Under the pieces are notes generated by a model. The model made no database searches. It saw only the letters and a list, made by a program, of their open reading frames with translations, and was not told the DNA's origin. Shown piece after piece: positions 49,152 to 57,691 of a DNA stretch of 64,000 nt (positions within the stretch are counted from its first letter, which is position 1; every line of letters starts with the position of its first letter). The translations under genes were made by a program, and so were the position numbers. The stretch is from Chitinophaga sp. H8 (GTDB taxonomy: Bacteria > Bacteroidota > Bacteroidia > Chitinophagales > Chitinophagaceae), in the NCBI RefSeq assembly GCF_040567655.1, contig NZ_JBEXAC010000002.1:992001-1056000 (forward strand), read 5' to 3'.

Positions 49152-52100
49152 TTATATCTGATGTTCCTGACCAACGGCCATACCACCAAGTATGGCCTTA
49201 GTTATTTTACGCATGCCAGCTAATACGCTGGTGTAATGTTTGCTGGATTTCAGTACCGGTTCGTACCCCATCAGGATCACCTGCTCTTTGGCGCGGGATA
49301 AGGTGACCAGCAGTTTACGGTCTACTTCAATATTGGCAGCTTGCCAGTTAAAATGCCCTACACACTCCAGGGTGCTCAGCTGTGCCGGATGGTAAATGGC
49401 CAGCGATACAATGATTATGTCGTTTTCCGATCCCTGGAAGCGTTCTACCGTATCGATATTTACCTGTTGCAGTACCGGGTCATCCCCTATCAGTTCCCGG
49501 ATAAGGCTGATTTGTGTGCGCCAGGGCGTTACTACACCCACCAGGGATGGTGTAAACCGGTGCCCGTATTTATCTTTCAGAAAGTGTAACAGCGATACTA
49601 CCCACTGCGCCTCTGTGCGGTTCATTTTAGAAGTAGCCTCTCTGGGGCTGGGAATAAAGAGTTTTCTTCCCTGGGAGAGGATGCCCTCCCACCCTGCTTC
49701 GTCAGATCCGGTTGTTAATTTGTTCAGAAAAGGAAGCTGTTGCTGGGAGGTGCCCGAAGCCAATTGTCCTGCGTAAAAGTGATTCACCAATGCTGCAATC
49801 TCATCATGCATACGGAAATGGGTACTTAGCATACCCCAGGCATGGTGCCAGCCATTGGCTTTACAGCGAAGCATCAGGCGTTCGAAGATGGAGCAGCGGA
49901 GATCCGTAATACCCAGTTCCTGTAAAGGAGCAGCCTTTACCTGGCAAAAGTGTTCCTGCTGTGCCACTACCGGGGGCAGCTGGTTTTGGTCGCCAATCAG
50001 CACAAATTTTTTAAAGGGCACCAGCATGCCCAACAGCTGCGGTTCTGTAAGCTGGGAGGCTTCATCTACGATCAGGGTATGCAGGTGTACTCCCAGCATA
50101 GCCAGGAGCTGGAGCCTTACCGCCATGGTAGCAACAGTAGCCACAAATACACGTTGCTGTGAAATGAATTGCCGGGCCTGTGCGATCTCGCCGTTCAGGC
50201 AGTATTGGCGCAGTTTTACTTCTGATGCAGCACGGCGGCTACCCATGCGTAAATGGGTAATGCCTTTATCTTCCAGTTTTTTACAGATTTCATCTACTGC
50301 GCGATTGGTAAAAGCTACGATTACCACCTGGGTATGCTGCTGCACGATTGCAGCAACCAGTGCAGTAAGTAAGGACGATGTTTTGCCAGTACCTGGAGGG
50401 CCCTGGATGAGGTAATAGTCCTGTGCTTCCAGCGCTGCCCGGAGGATATTTTCCTGGTTGGGCGTGTACATGGCTGGAGCTGGCTGCCTGAGCGGAGCAG
50501 CAACCGGCGCCCGTTGCCCCAGCAGCAGTTCCATGCGGGTAGCATTCAGCGGGTCGAGCATATGGAATAAGGCAGTAGTGGAAGCCCAGTAGTTGGATTC
50601 ATAAATGTCATGCTCAACGACCCATTCTTCATACTGGGTAAAAAAGTCGTGGGTGATTTGCCGGTTGTTAAGCGAAAAAACAAGCCGGTCCTTTTTGAGA
50701 TCATCTATCCGGCCTTTCAGCAGCTGGTGTTGCAGTGGAGCCAAACCATCAGCAGAACGGGGATAAATGATAGCGGTATCGCCTATGCGGAAATTATGAT
50801 TGATGGGGTGAGAGATAGTACAAACTACCGTACTGGTTTCGGTATCAAATTCATCAAACCGCAACCCATTAATGATATTAAAATGTGCCTGTTTTTCATT
50901 TTCCTGTTGTAACCATAGCGCTGCAAAGCCATTGGCATCATCTTCCCGGTTTACTTCGGCATACATGCCGCATTTAGCCAGTAAAAGTTCCCGCAATACA
51001 AAGGAAAGGTAGTGTTGATAATATTCCCTGAATACGGGATTAGCTGTTTGATATACCTGCTGGAACCAGGTAAAGTTCCTGGCGCTGAAGGAGGGCAGCC
51101 CCTCTGCTGCCTGGCCGGTAATGGTATCCAGTATGGTATAATCTTCTGCTGCCAGGCGTAGTAGTTGGGATACTACTTCATTACGAAGTGTGAGCAGGTT
51201 ATTTTCCCCTAAGCTGGTAGAGGTAACATTGCGCAAAGGCGTATTAGCAGCTACAGAATAAAGAATGGCAGAGCTGCCGGTGCGCTCAGGCCCGAAGGCA
51301 GATTTAAGCAGCAGGTTATAGCCTATTACCTGCATTTCGTGATTCTTCCAGGTATTAAAATCCGGAGCACGTCCGCTTTTTAGTTCAAAGATTTCTTTCC
51401 TGTTAGGGTCATGCTGATCTTCTGCCAGGATATCCAGCCTTCCCTGGAGGCCGTAGCGGGAAGAAAAGAAGGTAGGTTCTATCCTAACCGGGCGGTTCTC
51501 CAATTCGGCACTGGCCTTTTGCAGGTTAGCCCAATGGCGGGTGCGGATTTCATGAAACATTTCGTTCAGCTTTTCCCTGCCACAAGCCGCCGCCTGTAAT
51601 ACATTTTCAGAAACAGCCTCTACAAAGGACGTTTTAAAGTCCATTTCCCGGTTCCTTAATACAGCATCCAGCAGGGCATTCACCAGATTTCCTTTAAAGG
51701 CCGCTTCATTATACTGCTGGGGTACTAATTTCTTAACGAGGTAAAGGAGCGGATTTACCCCCCGATGGCCAAAGCACTCTGCCAGGTCGCTGATATCTAT
51801 CAGTAGGTCAGGTTCCAGTATTATCTGGCTTTCCGGCACCGTGGTATAGTGCTGCTCTTCTCCAGTTTTACGGCAGTGCAGGATATGAATGGTATCATAT
51901 GGCCGTAGCTGCGGATGCAAGGCTATTAAATGAGGCTGAGAGGTTTCCGTTAATTGCAAATGAAACGTGCCCAGTTCTTCATTTTTGCATTGGATCATAA
52001 AATGATGTTTGCCATTGACATCTGATTCCAGCGGCCCTGTGTTCATTACCAGGCATTTCAGCACAGGTACTAATTCCGGATGATGAAAAACTGGCCGGGT

Positions 52101-52490
52101 GAGCTGCTTATTCATTACCGCAGTATAAAGCGTAGCCAACGCATCAGGTACCTGCAGGGCATAAAAATGATGTACGGCCAGGGAAAGTGTTTTTATGCAT
52201 AAGAGGTATTGTTCTGTTGTCAGGATTATTTCACGATTAGCAGCCTTGGAGGTAAGGATGCGCAACACAGACAGCTGCTCCCTGATTTCGGTGGCTACCT
52301 GGTACTTATCAAAATAAAACTGCATGCGGGCAAACAGGTTGCCAAACCCGCGCAGTTCACCAGCAGTGAGTGCCCGGAACAGGTTTTCAAGAATCAATTG
52401 TATACTGCGTATAGCAGTTAAAGGGTCACTTGCCTGATGTGCTTCCTGAATGCGCATGAAAAATGCGTCTCCGATATGGGTTTTGCTCAT
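49152..52490 (-). CDS. Dna2-like nuclease-helicase (Cas4-type nuclease plus UPF1-type SF1 helicase)
   Basis: An 1112-residue protein. Residues 1-330 are a helical region without a recognised domain. About 340-395 hold a PD-(D/E)XK nuclease of Cas4/Dna2 type (GRLDILAED with D352, IFELKSG with E369 and K371, QVIGYN with Q387 and Y391). About 560-620 form a beta-barrel. An SF1B helicase follows with Walker A GPPGTGKT (near 697), Walker B LIVDEASQLTEPQ, motif III LIGDQNQLPPV, motif V VERFQGSENDIIIVSLA and a C-terminal LSRAKEQVILMG. The domain order is that of eukaryotic Dna2. There is no clear Cys cluster for an Fe-S site. Likely role: DNA end or flap processing, or defence. Confidence 0.88.
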   Translation of the reverse strand: MSKTHIGDAFFMRIQEAHQASDPLTAIRSIQLILENLFRALTAGELRGFGNLFARMQFYFDKYQVATEIREQLSVLRILTSKAANREIILTTEQYLLCIKTLSLAVHHFYALQVPDALATLYTAVMNKQLTRPVFHHPELVPVLKCLVMNTGPLESDVNGKHHFMIQCKNEELGTFHLQLTETSQPHLIALHPQLRPYDTIHILHCRKTGEEQHYTTVPESQIILEPDLLIDISDLAECFGHRGVNPLLYLVKKLVPQQYNEAAFKGNLVNALLDAVLRNREMDFKTSFVEAVSENVLQAAACGREKLNEMFHEIRTRHWANLQKASAELENRPVRIEPTFFSSRYGLQGRLDILAEDQHDPNRKEIFELKSGRAPDFNTWKNHEMQVIGYNLLLKSAFGPERTGSSAILYSVAANTPLRNVTSTSLGENNLLTLRNEVVSQLLRLAAEDYTILDTITGQAAEGLPSFSARNFTWFQQVYQTANPVFREYYQHYLSFVLRELLLAKCGMYAEVNREDDANGFAALWLQQENEKQAHFNIINGLRFDEFDTETSTVVCTISHPINHNFRIGDTAIIYPRSADGLAPLQHQLLKGRIDDLKKDRLVFSLNNRQITHDFFTQYEEWVVEHDIYESNYWASTTALFHMLDPLNATRMELLLGQRAPVAAPLRQPAPAMYTPNQENILRAALEAQDYYLIQGPPGTGKTSSLLTALVAAIVQQHTQVVIVAFTNRAVDEICKKLEDKGITHLRMGSRRAASEVKLRQYCLNGEIAQARQFISQQRVFVATVATMAVRLQLLAMLGVHLHTLIVDEASQLTEPQLLGMLVPFKKFVLIGDQNQLPPVVAQQEHFCQVKAAPLQELGITDLRCSIFERLMLRCKANGWHHAWGMLSTHFRMHDEIAALVNHFYAGQLASGTSQQQLPFLNKLTTGSDEAGWEGILSQGRKLFIPSPREATSKMNRTEAQWVVSLLHFLKDKYGHRFTPSLVGVVTPWRTQISLIRELIGDDPVLQQVNIDTVERFQGSENDIIIVSLAIYHPAQLSTLECVGHFNWQAANIEVDRKLLVTLSRAKEQVILMGYEPVLKSSKHYTSVLAGMRKITKAILGGMAVGQEHQI

Positions 52491-52530
52491 GGTGGTGCAA
52501 CTTTTAAATGGCTGGTATCCGGGTTAACTA

Positions 52531-53067
52531 TTATTGGATGAATTTACGGGTTAATTTTTTAGCAGGCTTATTCCTTTTTGCTTTGCGGTATTCCCAGGGT
52601 GCTATGGGAGCAGGATGTGCCCACAGGCCGCGCTTATGTATACGGGCTTTTTGTTCTGCCGCAGCCAGGGCAGGGTTAACATATTGTTTATAGTGCCAGG
52701 CATGGCCCTGTTCTACCATCCATAGGTTGATGTTCTTGCCGGAGTCGTCATAGAGCTCCCCTACCCAGCGTTGGTATTGGTCCTTATTGAGCAGTATTAC
52801 TGTAACCGTTTTATTAAAGCATTGGCGGCCCAATGCATCTTTACTCACCTTATAGAAATCCTGTCCTCTTTCCGGTGCATCAATAGCACTCATACGTATA
52901 CGGTAGGATACTTTCCGGGCAGTCAGTAATTCAAAGGTGTCCCCATCAATGACCTTTACTACTTTACCTTTCACTTTTACAGGATCTTTATGAAGACACC
53001 AGGCGTTGACATGGATAAGTAATAGCAGAATAATTAAAAATGAGCTGTTGTGAAGCGCCTGTCTCAT
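52531..53067 (-). CDS. Secreted staphylococcal-nuclease-type thermonuclease
   Basis: A 178-residue SNase-fold protein with an N-terminal signal (NSSFLIILLLLIHVNAWC). Catalytic motif residues are visible: VIDGDTFEL (calcium-binding Asp), RIRMSAIDAPERGQ (Arg and Glu), and VGELYDDSGKNINLWMVEQGHAWHY with the second Arg region shifted. The ATG at 53067 replaces a TTG at 53073. It degrades DNA/RNA outside the cytoplasm. It lies 40 bp downstream of the proC-divergent promoter region and 40 bp from the helicase start, in the same direction. Confidence 0.88.
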   Translation of the reverse strand: MRQALHNSSFLIILLLLIHVNAWCLHKDPVKVKGKVVKVIDGDTFELLTARKVSYRIRMSAIDAPERGQDFYKVSKDALGRQCFNKTVTVILLNKDQYQRWVGELYDDSGKNINLWMVEQGHAWHYKQYVNPALAAAEQKARIHKRGLWAHPAPIAPWEYRKAKRNKPAKKLTRKFIQ

Positions 53068-53214
53068 ACACAAAAGTTGTTTTTGTATTGGTTATTTTTC
53101 CTATCTGTCTGACATGGGGGTGCAATTTACGCAGAAGTATCTACAGGCATAGCAGTTAACTTGCATCAATGCTGCTTTTGTTATACCTTCCGCATCATTT
53201 AAAGCAAGCAATTT

Positions 53215-54015
53215 ATGTCTACAAAAAAGATAGCCATTATTGGCGGAGGTAACCTTGGTTCGGCCATAGCGCAGGGGTTATTGAAAAGTGGTTTTACACA
53301 GGCTCAGGATATTATTATCACCAAACGTAATACCGGTACATTGTCCCATTTACAAGAGCTGGGCGTTACCATAGAAAAAGATAATGCCAAAGCGATTACT
53401 CAGTCGGAGATTATATTAGTAGCACTAAAGCCCTACAATGTAAAAGAAGTATTGCAGGGGTTAAAAAGTGCTTTTGATCCCAAGCGGCATGTACTTATCA
53501 GCGTAGTAACCGGGGTAAGTATGAATGAGCTGGAGCAAATAGTAGGGGAAGGTATGGCAGTAGTTCGTGCGATGCCTAATACCGCCATTGCTATTCAGGA
53601 ATCGATGACCTGTATTTGTCATAAGAATGTGTCGGAAGAGCAGGTGACCTGGATCATGAAGATGTTTGACCAGTTGGGAGCTACCGTAAGTATAGACGAG
53701 AAGCTGATGGATGCCGCTACAGTATTGGGAGCTTGTGGTATTGCCTATGCCCTTCGTTTTATCAGGGCTAATATACAGGGCGGCATTGAAATAGGATTTG
53801 ATGTACGCACTGCCAATCTTATTGCCGCGCAAACTGTAAAAGGAGCTGCCGAGCTGTTGATCCGTGAAAAGCGTCATCCGGAAGAAGAGATAGATAAAGT
53901 AACCACCCCCAAGGGTTGCACTATCGCCGGCCTCAATGAAATGGAGCATCAGGGTTTCAGCTCTTCTCTGATCAAGGGGATCACTGTTTCCTATAACAAG
54001 ATTGTAAAAGGATAG
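53215..54015 (+). CDS. proC: Pyrroline-5-carboxylate reductase
   Basis: A 266-residue NAD(P)H-dependent enzyme completing proline synthesis. The Rossmann motif is IAIIGGGNLGSAIAQGLLKSG, the substrate-site segment is RAMPNTAIAIQESMT, and the C-terminal TTPKGCTIAGLNEMEHQGF is the ProC signature. A near-match to the -7 consensus (TGCTTTTG, 53173-53180) lies upstream. It is followed 12 bp later by a CPBP protease gene. Confidence 0.95.
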   Translation: MSTKKIAIIGGGNLGSAIAQGLLKSGFTQAQDIIITKRNTGTLSHLQELGVTIEKDNAKAITQSEIILVALKPYNVKEVLQGLKSAFDPKRHVLISVVTGVSMNELEQIVGEGMAVVRAMPNTAIAIQESMTCICHKNVSEEQVTWIMKMFDQLGATVSIDEKLMDAATVLGACGIAYALRFIRANIQGGIEIGFDVRTANLIAAQTVKGAAELLIREKRHPEEEIDKVTTPKGCTIAGLNEMEHQGFSSSLIKGITVSYNKIVKG

Positions 54016-54027
54016 TACCAGCATTTC

Positions 54028-54864
54028 ATGGGAAGGATACTGTTATTTCTTGAAAAAAGCAGAAAAGGGCACCCGGGGACCTTAGGAACAGTGATATTGT
54101 TTTCTCTGGTGATCGGGTTGCTTTTTAACCTGTTGTTCCTGATACCTGCTTTTAAAGAGATAGCAGGCAACAAGCTGCTTTTATTAGGAATCGGGGTGAT
54201 AGTATACAGTGTATGGATAGGTACTGTCTTGTACCTGTTAAAACGCGACGGGTTTACGCTGGCAGAGCTGGGGATTACAAAGGATAAAGCGGTTAAAGGT
54301 GCGAGGATCTCCCTATATGTGTTTGTAATCGTCAATATGGTGTTGATCATTTCTTCCCTGATCAATAAGCGCCCGCTTATCCGGACGGAGCATTTTAATG
54401 CTTATGCGGAGGTATTAAGAACCGCTGTTATTTTCAACCTGAATACTTTGCCGGGAGCCTTTATAGAGGAGTTGGTTTTCAGGGTATATCTGATAGCGCA
54501 GTTATATCTGCTTTTAAAGCACAGGATTGCTTCCTCCGGCCTTAGACTGTTGGTGGTATTGATCTGTTCGCAGGCTGTATTTGCCATTGTGCATATCCCT
54601 ATGCTGGTTTTCCGGCATGATTATAACATGACCTATATCTTTGCCGCCCTGAAAACACTGTTTATGTCAGGGATTAATTTTGCGTTGATCTACCTGCTGG
54701 TACGCAATGTATTCATCGTTACCTTTCTGCATGCAGTCAGTAATTATTCATTAGCTATCATAGAAACGCCCATACATTTTGAGCAGCTCTTTATGTTGGT
54801 GTTGCTGATGCTTGGGATTGCGCTCACCTGGCGGAAGCAGGTACCGGTTGCCGGAGATCAATAG
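54028..54864 (+). CDS. CPBP family intramembrane glutamic endopeptidase
   Basis: A 278-residue polytopic protein with about eight TM helices. The EExxxR motif is in GAFIEELVFRVYL (near residue 145), the second His is in AIVHIPMLVF, and the third motif is TFLHAVSNYSL. It is the second CPBP protease in the window and is only distantly related to the one at 46228. It is likely cotranscribed with proC. The substrate is unknown. Confidence 0.87.
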   Translation: MGRILLFLEKSRKGHPGTLGTVILFSLVIGLLFNLLFLIPAFKEIAGNKLLLLGIGVIVYSVWIGTVLYLLKRDGFTLAELGITKDKAVKGARISLYVFVIVNMVLIISSLINKRPLIRTEHFNAYAEVLRTAVIFNLNTLPGAFIEELVFRVYLIAQLYLLLKHRIASSGLRLLVVLICSQAVFAIVHIPMLVFRHDYNMTYIFAALKTLFMSGINFALIYLLVRNVFIVTFLHAVSNYSLAIIETPIHFEQLFMLVLLMLGIALTWRKQVPVAGDQ

Positions 54865-54872
54865 CCGTTTGT

Positions 54873-55373
54873 TTAGCCTATTTCATGTTTGGGGTAATCG
54901 AAGAACAGGAATTTTTTTGCTGCGCGGTCAAAATCTTTCCAGGAGTTGGTATCGGCCTGTACTGCAAAGATGCCGGTAGTAGGCACATTATCAATACGTA
55001 TTTCCTGGGTCAGGTAGTTAGCAAAATCGGTAATCCCCGGATTGTGCGCAAAGATGGCTACCGCCTCAAAATCATCATCAATCTTAGTAATAACCTTCAA
55101 AAAGGTGGACGCATAGCATAAATACAGCTCTTCTTCCAGGAGGATAGCCTGTTTGGGGTATTTCCATTCTTTGGCCATAATTTTTGCTGTGGTACGGGTG
55201 CGTTTGGCAGGACTGGAAATAATCAGTTCGGGCACCATACCCCGCATCAATAGCCGGGAAGCCATTTCAGGCGCATTTTGTTTACCTCGTTTATTGAGCG
55301 GTCTGTCAAAATCGTCCATATCAGGATTGTTCCAGTTGGACTTTGCGTGGCGAATGAGAAGTAATGTTTTCAT
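54873..55373 (-). CDS. sixA: Histidine phosphatase family protein (SixA-like)
   Basis: A 166-residue phosphohistidine phosphatase-like protein: TLLLIRHAKSNWNNPDMDDF with the RHxKS active site, DRPLNKRGKQNAPEMASRL, SSPAKRTRTTAKIM, and the second His in IFAHNPGITDF. The short length and the N-terminal motif are those of SixA, which in E. coli dephosphorylates ArcB or PtsN. It is convergent with the CPBP gene and 8 bp from its end. Confidence 0.88.
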   Translation of the reverse strand: MKTLLLIRHAKSNWNNPDMDDFDRPLNKRGKQNAPEMASRLLMRGMVPELIISSPAKRTRTTAKIMAKEWKYPKQAILLEEELYLCYASTFLKVITKIDDDFEAVAIFAHNPGITDFANYLTQEIRIDNVPTTGIFAVQADTNSWKDFDRAAKKFLFFDYPKHEIG

Positions 55374-55497
55374 GGGAAGAAAACAGTTAGTTAGCTATAC
55401 GAAATTACGGATTTTATTGGAAGTTAACGCGTTACGCCTATACGATGGCTCCAAGCCCGTTGAATTAAGATAAAATTAACATGAAAGGGTAAAAGCA

Positions 55498-55538
55498 GCA
55501 AGCCTGCCACTTAAAACTGTTTTAAGTGGCAGGCTTGC
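55498..55538 (-). terminator. 41-bp perfect palindrome, purF-like gene terminator
   Basis: Arms 55498-55517 and 55519-55538 are exact 20-bp reverse complements around a single base. A short U-run (TTTT) follows in the minus-strand transcript. Being almost spacer-free, it could also extrude as a cruciform. Confidence 0.8.
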
Positions 55539-55598
55539 AAACGGACTTTATAATGATTTACCAGCGCTAAGTAATTGTTAACCAGTCAGGTAGTGTGG

Positions 55599-57446
55599 TT
55601 AGTATCCACGTTCGTTTTTACCTTCCATATAGTTCATGAAAGCCTTGTTTACCACGCGGTTACCTCCCGGAGTGGGATAATTACCAGTAAAGTACCAATC
55701 ACCCAGGTTATTAGGGCAGGCTTTATGCAGGCTTTCTATGGATTGGTAAATAACATCCACCTGTGCATTAATACCGGCAGGTGTAATGATCTGTGCAATT
55801 TTAGCAGAGATTTCTTCCGTAGTAAAAGGCTTATAGATATTGCGAACCACGTTCTGCGCATGGAGGGTATTGGTCCTTTGCAGTTCCATACACAAGCCAT
55901 AGGCCTCCTGTAATATGTATTCCTTGTTATGGTCTTTCAGCAGTGCGATAGCCGCCTGGAAGGCTACGAAATCGCCCATTTTGCTCATATCGATACCATA
56001 GCAGTCGGGATACCGGATTTGTGGAGCAGAGGATACAATAATGATTCTTTTTGGTCCCAGTCTGTCCAGCATTTTAATGATGCTTTCTTTCAGGGTGGTA
56101 CCACGAACAATGGAGTCATCGATTACTACCAGGGTGTCTACACCGGGTAATACTGTACCATAGGTAATATCGTAAACGTGTTGTACCATTTCATTACGGC
56201 CGGCATCGGCGGTAATGAAGGTGCGCATTTTCACATCTTTGATAGCAATTTTGTCGATGCGGATGCGGCGGTTCACCATTTCGCTGAGCTTGGCCTCATC
56301 AAAGTCCTTACCCCAGGAAAGGATACGCTCTACCTTGATCTTGTTGAGGTAATCTTCCAGTCCTTTCAGCATGCCATAAAAGGCAACTTCTGCGGTGTTG
56401 GGTATAAAGGAGAAGATGGTATGGCGAAGGTCATTATCAATCGCTTTCAGCACTGTTTCGGACAAGTTATAGCCCAGGTTGGAGCGTTCCTTGTAGATTT
56501 TTTCATCATTACCGCGGGAGAAGTAGATCCTTTCAAAGCTACAGGCTTTACGTTCTTTAGGTTCCAGGATCTGTTCGATGGCATATTCTCCGTTATTTTT
56601 AACGATCAGCGCATTACCCGGCATCAGTTCATGCACTTCATTTTCGCCCACATTAAAGGTAGTACGGATCGCTGCCCTTTCGGAAGCGGCCACGATGACA
56701 TCATCATTAATATAATAGTAGGCCGGGCGGATACCGTGAGGGTCACGGATCACAAAAGCGTCGCCGGAGCCGATGAGGCCACCTGCGTGGTAACCACCAT
56801 CGAACATGGAGAATGCCTGTTTGAGAATATGTTTGATATCCAATCCGTTACGGCGTACTTCATCTTCCTTGGCGAGGAAGTGGTGTACGGTTTCCAGCAT
56901 GGCGGCAAGGTCGCTGTTGCGGTATGTTTCACCTGGTTCTGCCTGGGTGAACTTGAACAGTTCATCTGCATTGATCAGGTTAAAGTTACCGGCCATGGCC
57001 AGGTTACGGGCGGGAATGGTGTTGTAGCGTACAAAAGGGTGGCAAAGTTCCACATTGCTTTTGCCCTGGGTAGCGTAGCGGAGATGCCCCAATAATAATT
57101 CGCCGAGGAAACGGACGTGGCCTTTCATCAGGCCGGGGTATTTGGTGATTTCCGGTTGGTATTTTTCTATTTCACTGATTTCGTCACGGATTTTCCCGAA
57201 TACGTCGCCGATGGCCTGAGGAGCAGCGCTGCGAACACGGTGCATGAAGGGGATTCCGGGTTCGGTGTCCAATTTTACAGTGGCCACCCCTGCTCCATCC
57301 TGTCCTCTGTTATGCTGCTTTTCCATGAGCAGGTATAACTTGTTAAGGCCGTAGAAAACAGTACCGTATTGTTGCTGATAATAAGAAAAAGGTTTTCTTA
57401 ATCTTATAAATGCTAATCCGCATTCATGCTTTATCGCGTCACTCAT
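55599..57446 (-). CDS. purF: Amidophosphoribosyltransferase (long PurF-like)
   Basis: A 615-residue protein. After a short propeptide (MSDAIKHE) comes the glutaminase nucleophile Cys in CGLAFIRLRKP, then KQHNRGQDGAGVAT and RYATQGKSN. The PRPP-binding motif VVIDDSIVRGTTLKES is present near residue 445. PurF makes phosphoribosylamine in purine synthesis. The length exceeds the canonical 470-510 residues, as in a Bacteroidota-specific long form, so a paralogue with altered function is possible. The -7/-33 pair upstream fixes the start at 57446 rather than 57497. Confidence 0.85.
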   Translation of the reverse strand: MSDAIKHECGLAFIRLRKPFSYYQQQYGTVFYGLNKLYLLMEKQHNRGQDGAGVATVKLDTEPGIPFMHRVRSAAPQAIGDVFGKIRDEISEIEKYQPEITKYPGLMKGHVRFLGELLLGHLRYATQGKSNVELCHPFVRYNTIPARNLAMAGNFNLINADELFKFTQAEPGETYRNSDLAAMLETVHHFLAKEDEVRRNGLDIKHILKQAFSMFDGGYHAGGLIGSGDAFVIRDPHGIRPAYYYINDDVIVAASERAAIRTTFNVGENEVHELMPGNALIVKNNGEYAIEQILEPKERKACSFERIYFSRGNDEKIYKERSNLGYNLSETVLKAIDNDLRHTIFSFIPNTAEVAFYGMLKGLEDYLNKIKVERILSWGKDFDEAKLSEMVNRRIRIDKIAIKDVKMRTFITADAGRNEMVQHVYDITYGTVLPGVDTLVVIDDSIVRGTTLKESIIKMLDRLGPKRIIIVSSAPQIRYPDCYGIDMSKMGDFVAFQAAIALLKDHNKEYILQEAYGLCMELQRTNTLHAQNVVRNIYKPFTTEEISAKIAQIITPAGINAQVDVIYQSIESLHKACPNNLGDWYFTGNYPTPGGNRVVNKAFMNYMEGKNERGY

Positions 57447-57466
57447 GCCCGTAAAAATTGAAGTCG

Positions 57467-57498
57467 CAAAGTTACGCTGATAAATTACAAATGCCAAA
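57467..57498 (-). promoter_or_regulatory. Promoter of the purF-like gene
   Basis: On the minus strand: TTTG (57495-57498), 20-bp spacer, TAACTTTG (57467-57474), then 20 bp to the ATG. Confidence 0.75.
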
Positions 57499-57519
57499 AA
57501 TGAAGGGTTGAATGGGGGA

Positions 57520-57562
57520 AAGCTATTAGCTTTTGACTGTTAGCTATTAGCTTTTTAGCAAT
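57520..57562. repeat. Heptamer repeat between the purF-like and surA-like genes
   Basis: AAGCTAT, TAGCTTT, TGACTGT, TAGCTAT, TAGCTTT in 7-bp phase, just upstream of the purF-like promoter. Unlike most copies it is not at a stop codon. Confidence 0.75.
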
Positions 57563-57603
57563 AAGTTAGACGGGTTGGGATAGCAGTATGTTGCCCTGGT
57601 TAA

Positions 57604-57644
57604 ATGAAAAATCCCGGAACCAGGTGTGACCTGTGCTCCGGGAT
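57604..57644 (-). terminator. Terminator of the surA-like gene
   Basis: Stem ATCCCGGA/TCCGGGAT (57611-57618 / 57637-57644) with an inner CAGGT/ACCTG stem. A T-rich run follows in the minus-strand transcript. Confidence 0.8.
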
Positions 57645-57691
57645 GCTTTCTATGATTTCCGCTTCAGCTCTTGATAAGCCTGGCTTTCTGT

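Noticed and set aside
56178..57095. 305-residue plus-strand frame opposite the purF-like gene
   Set aside because: It is long but antisense to a well-conserved gene, with composition that follows the opposite codon pattern and no recognisable domain.
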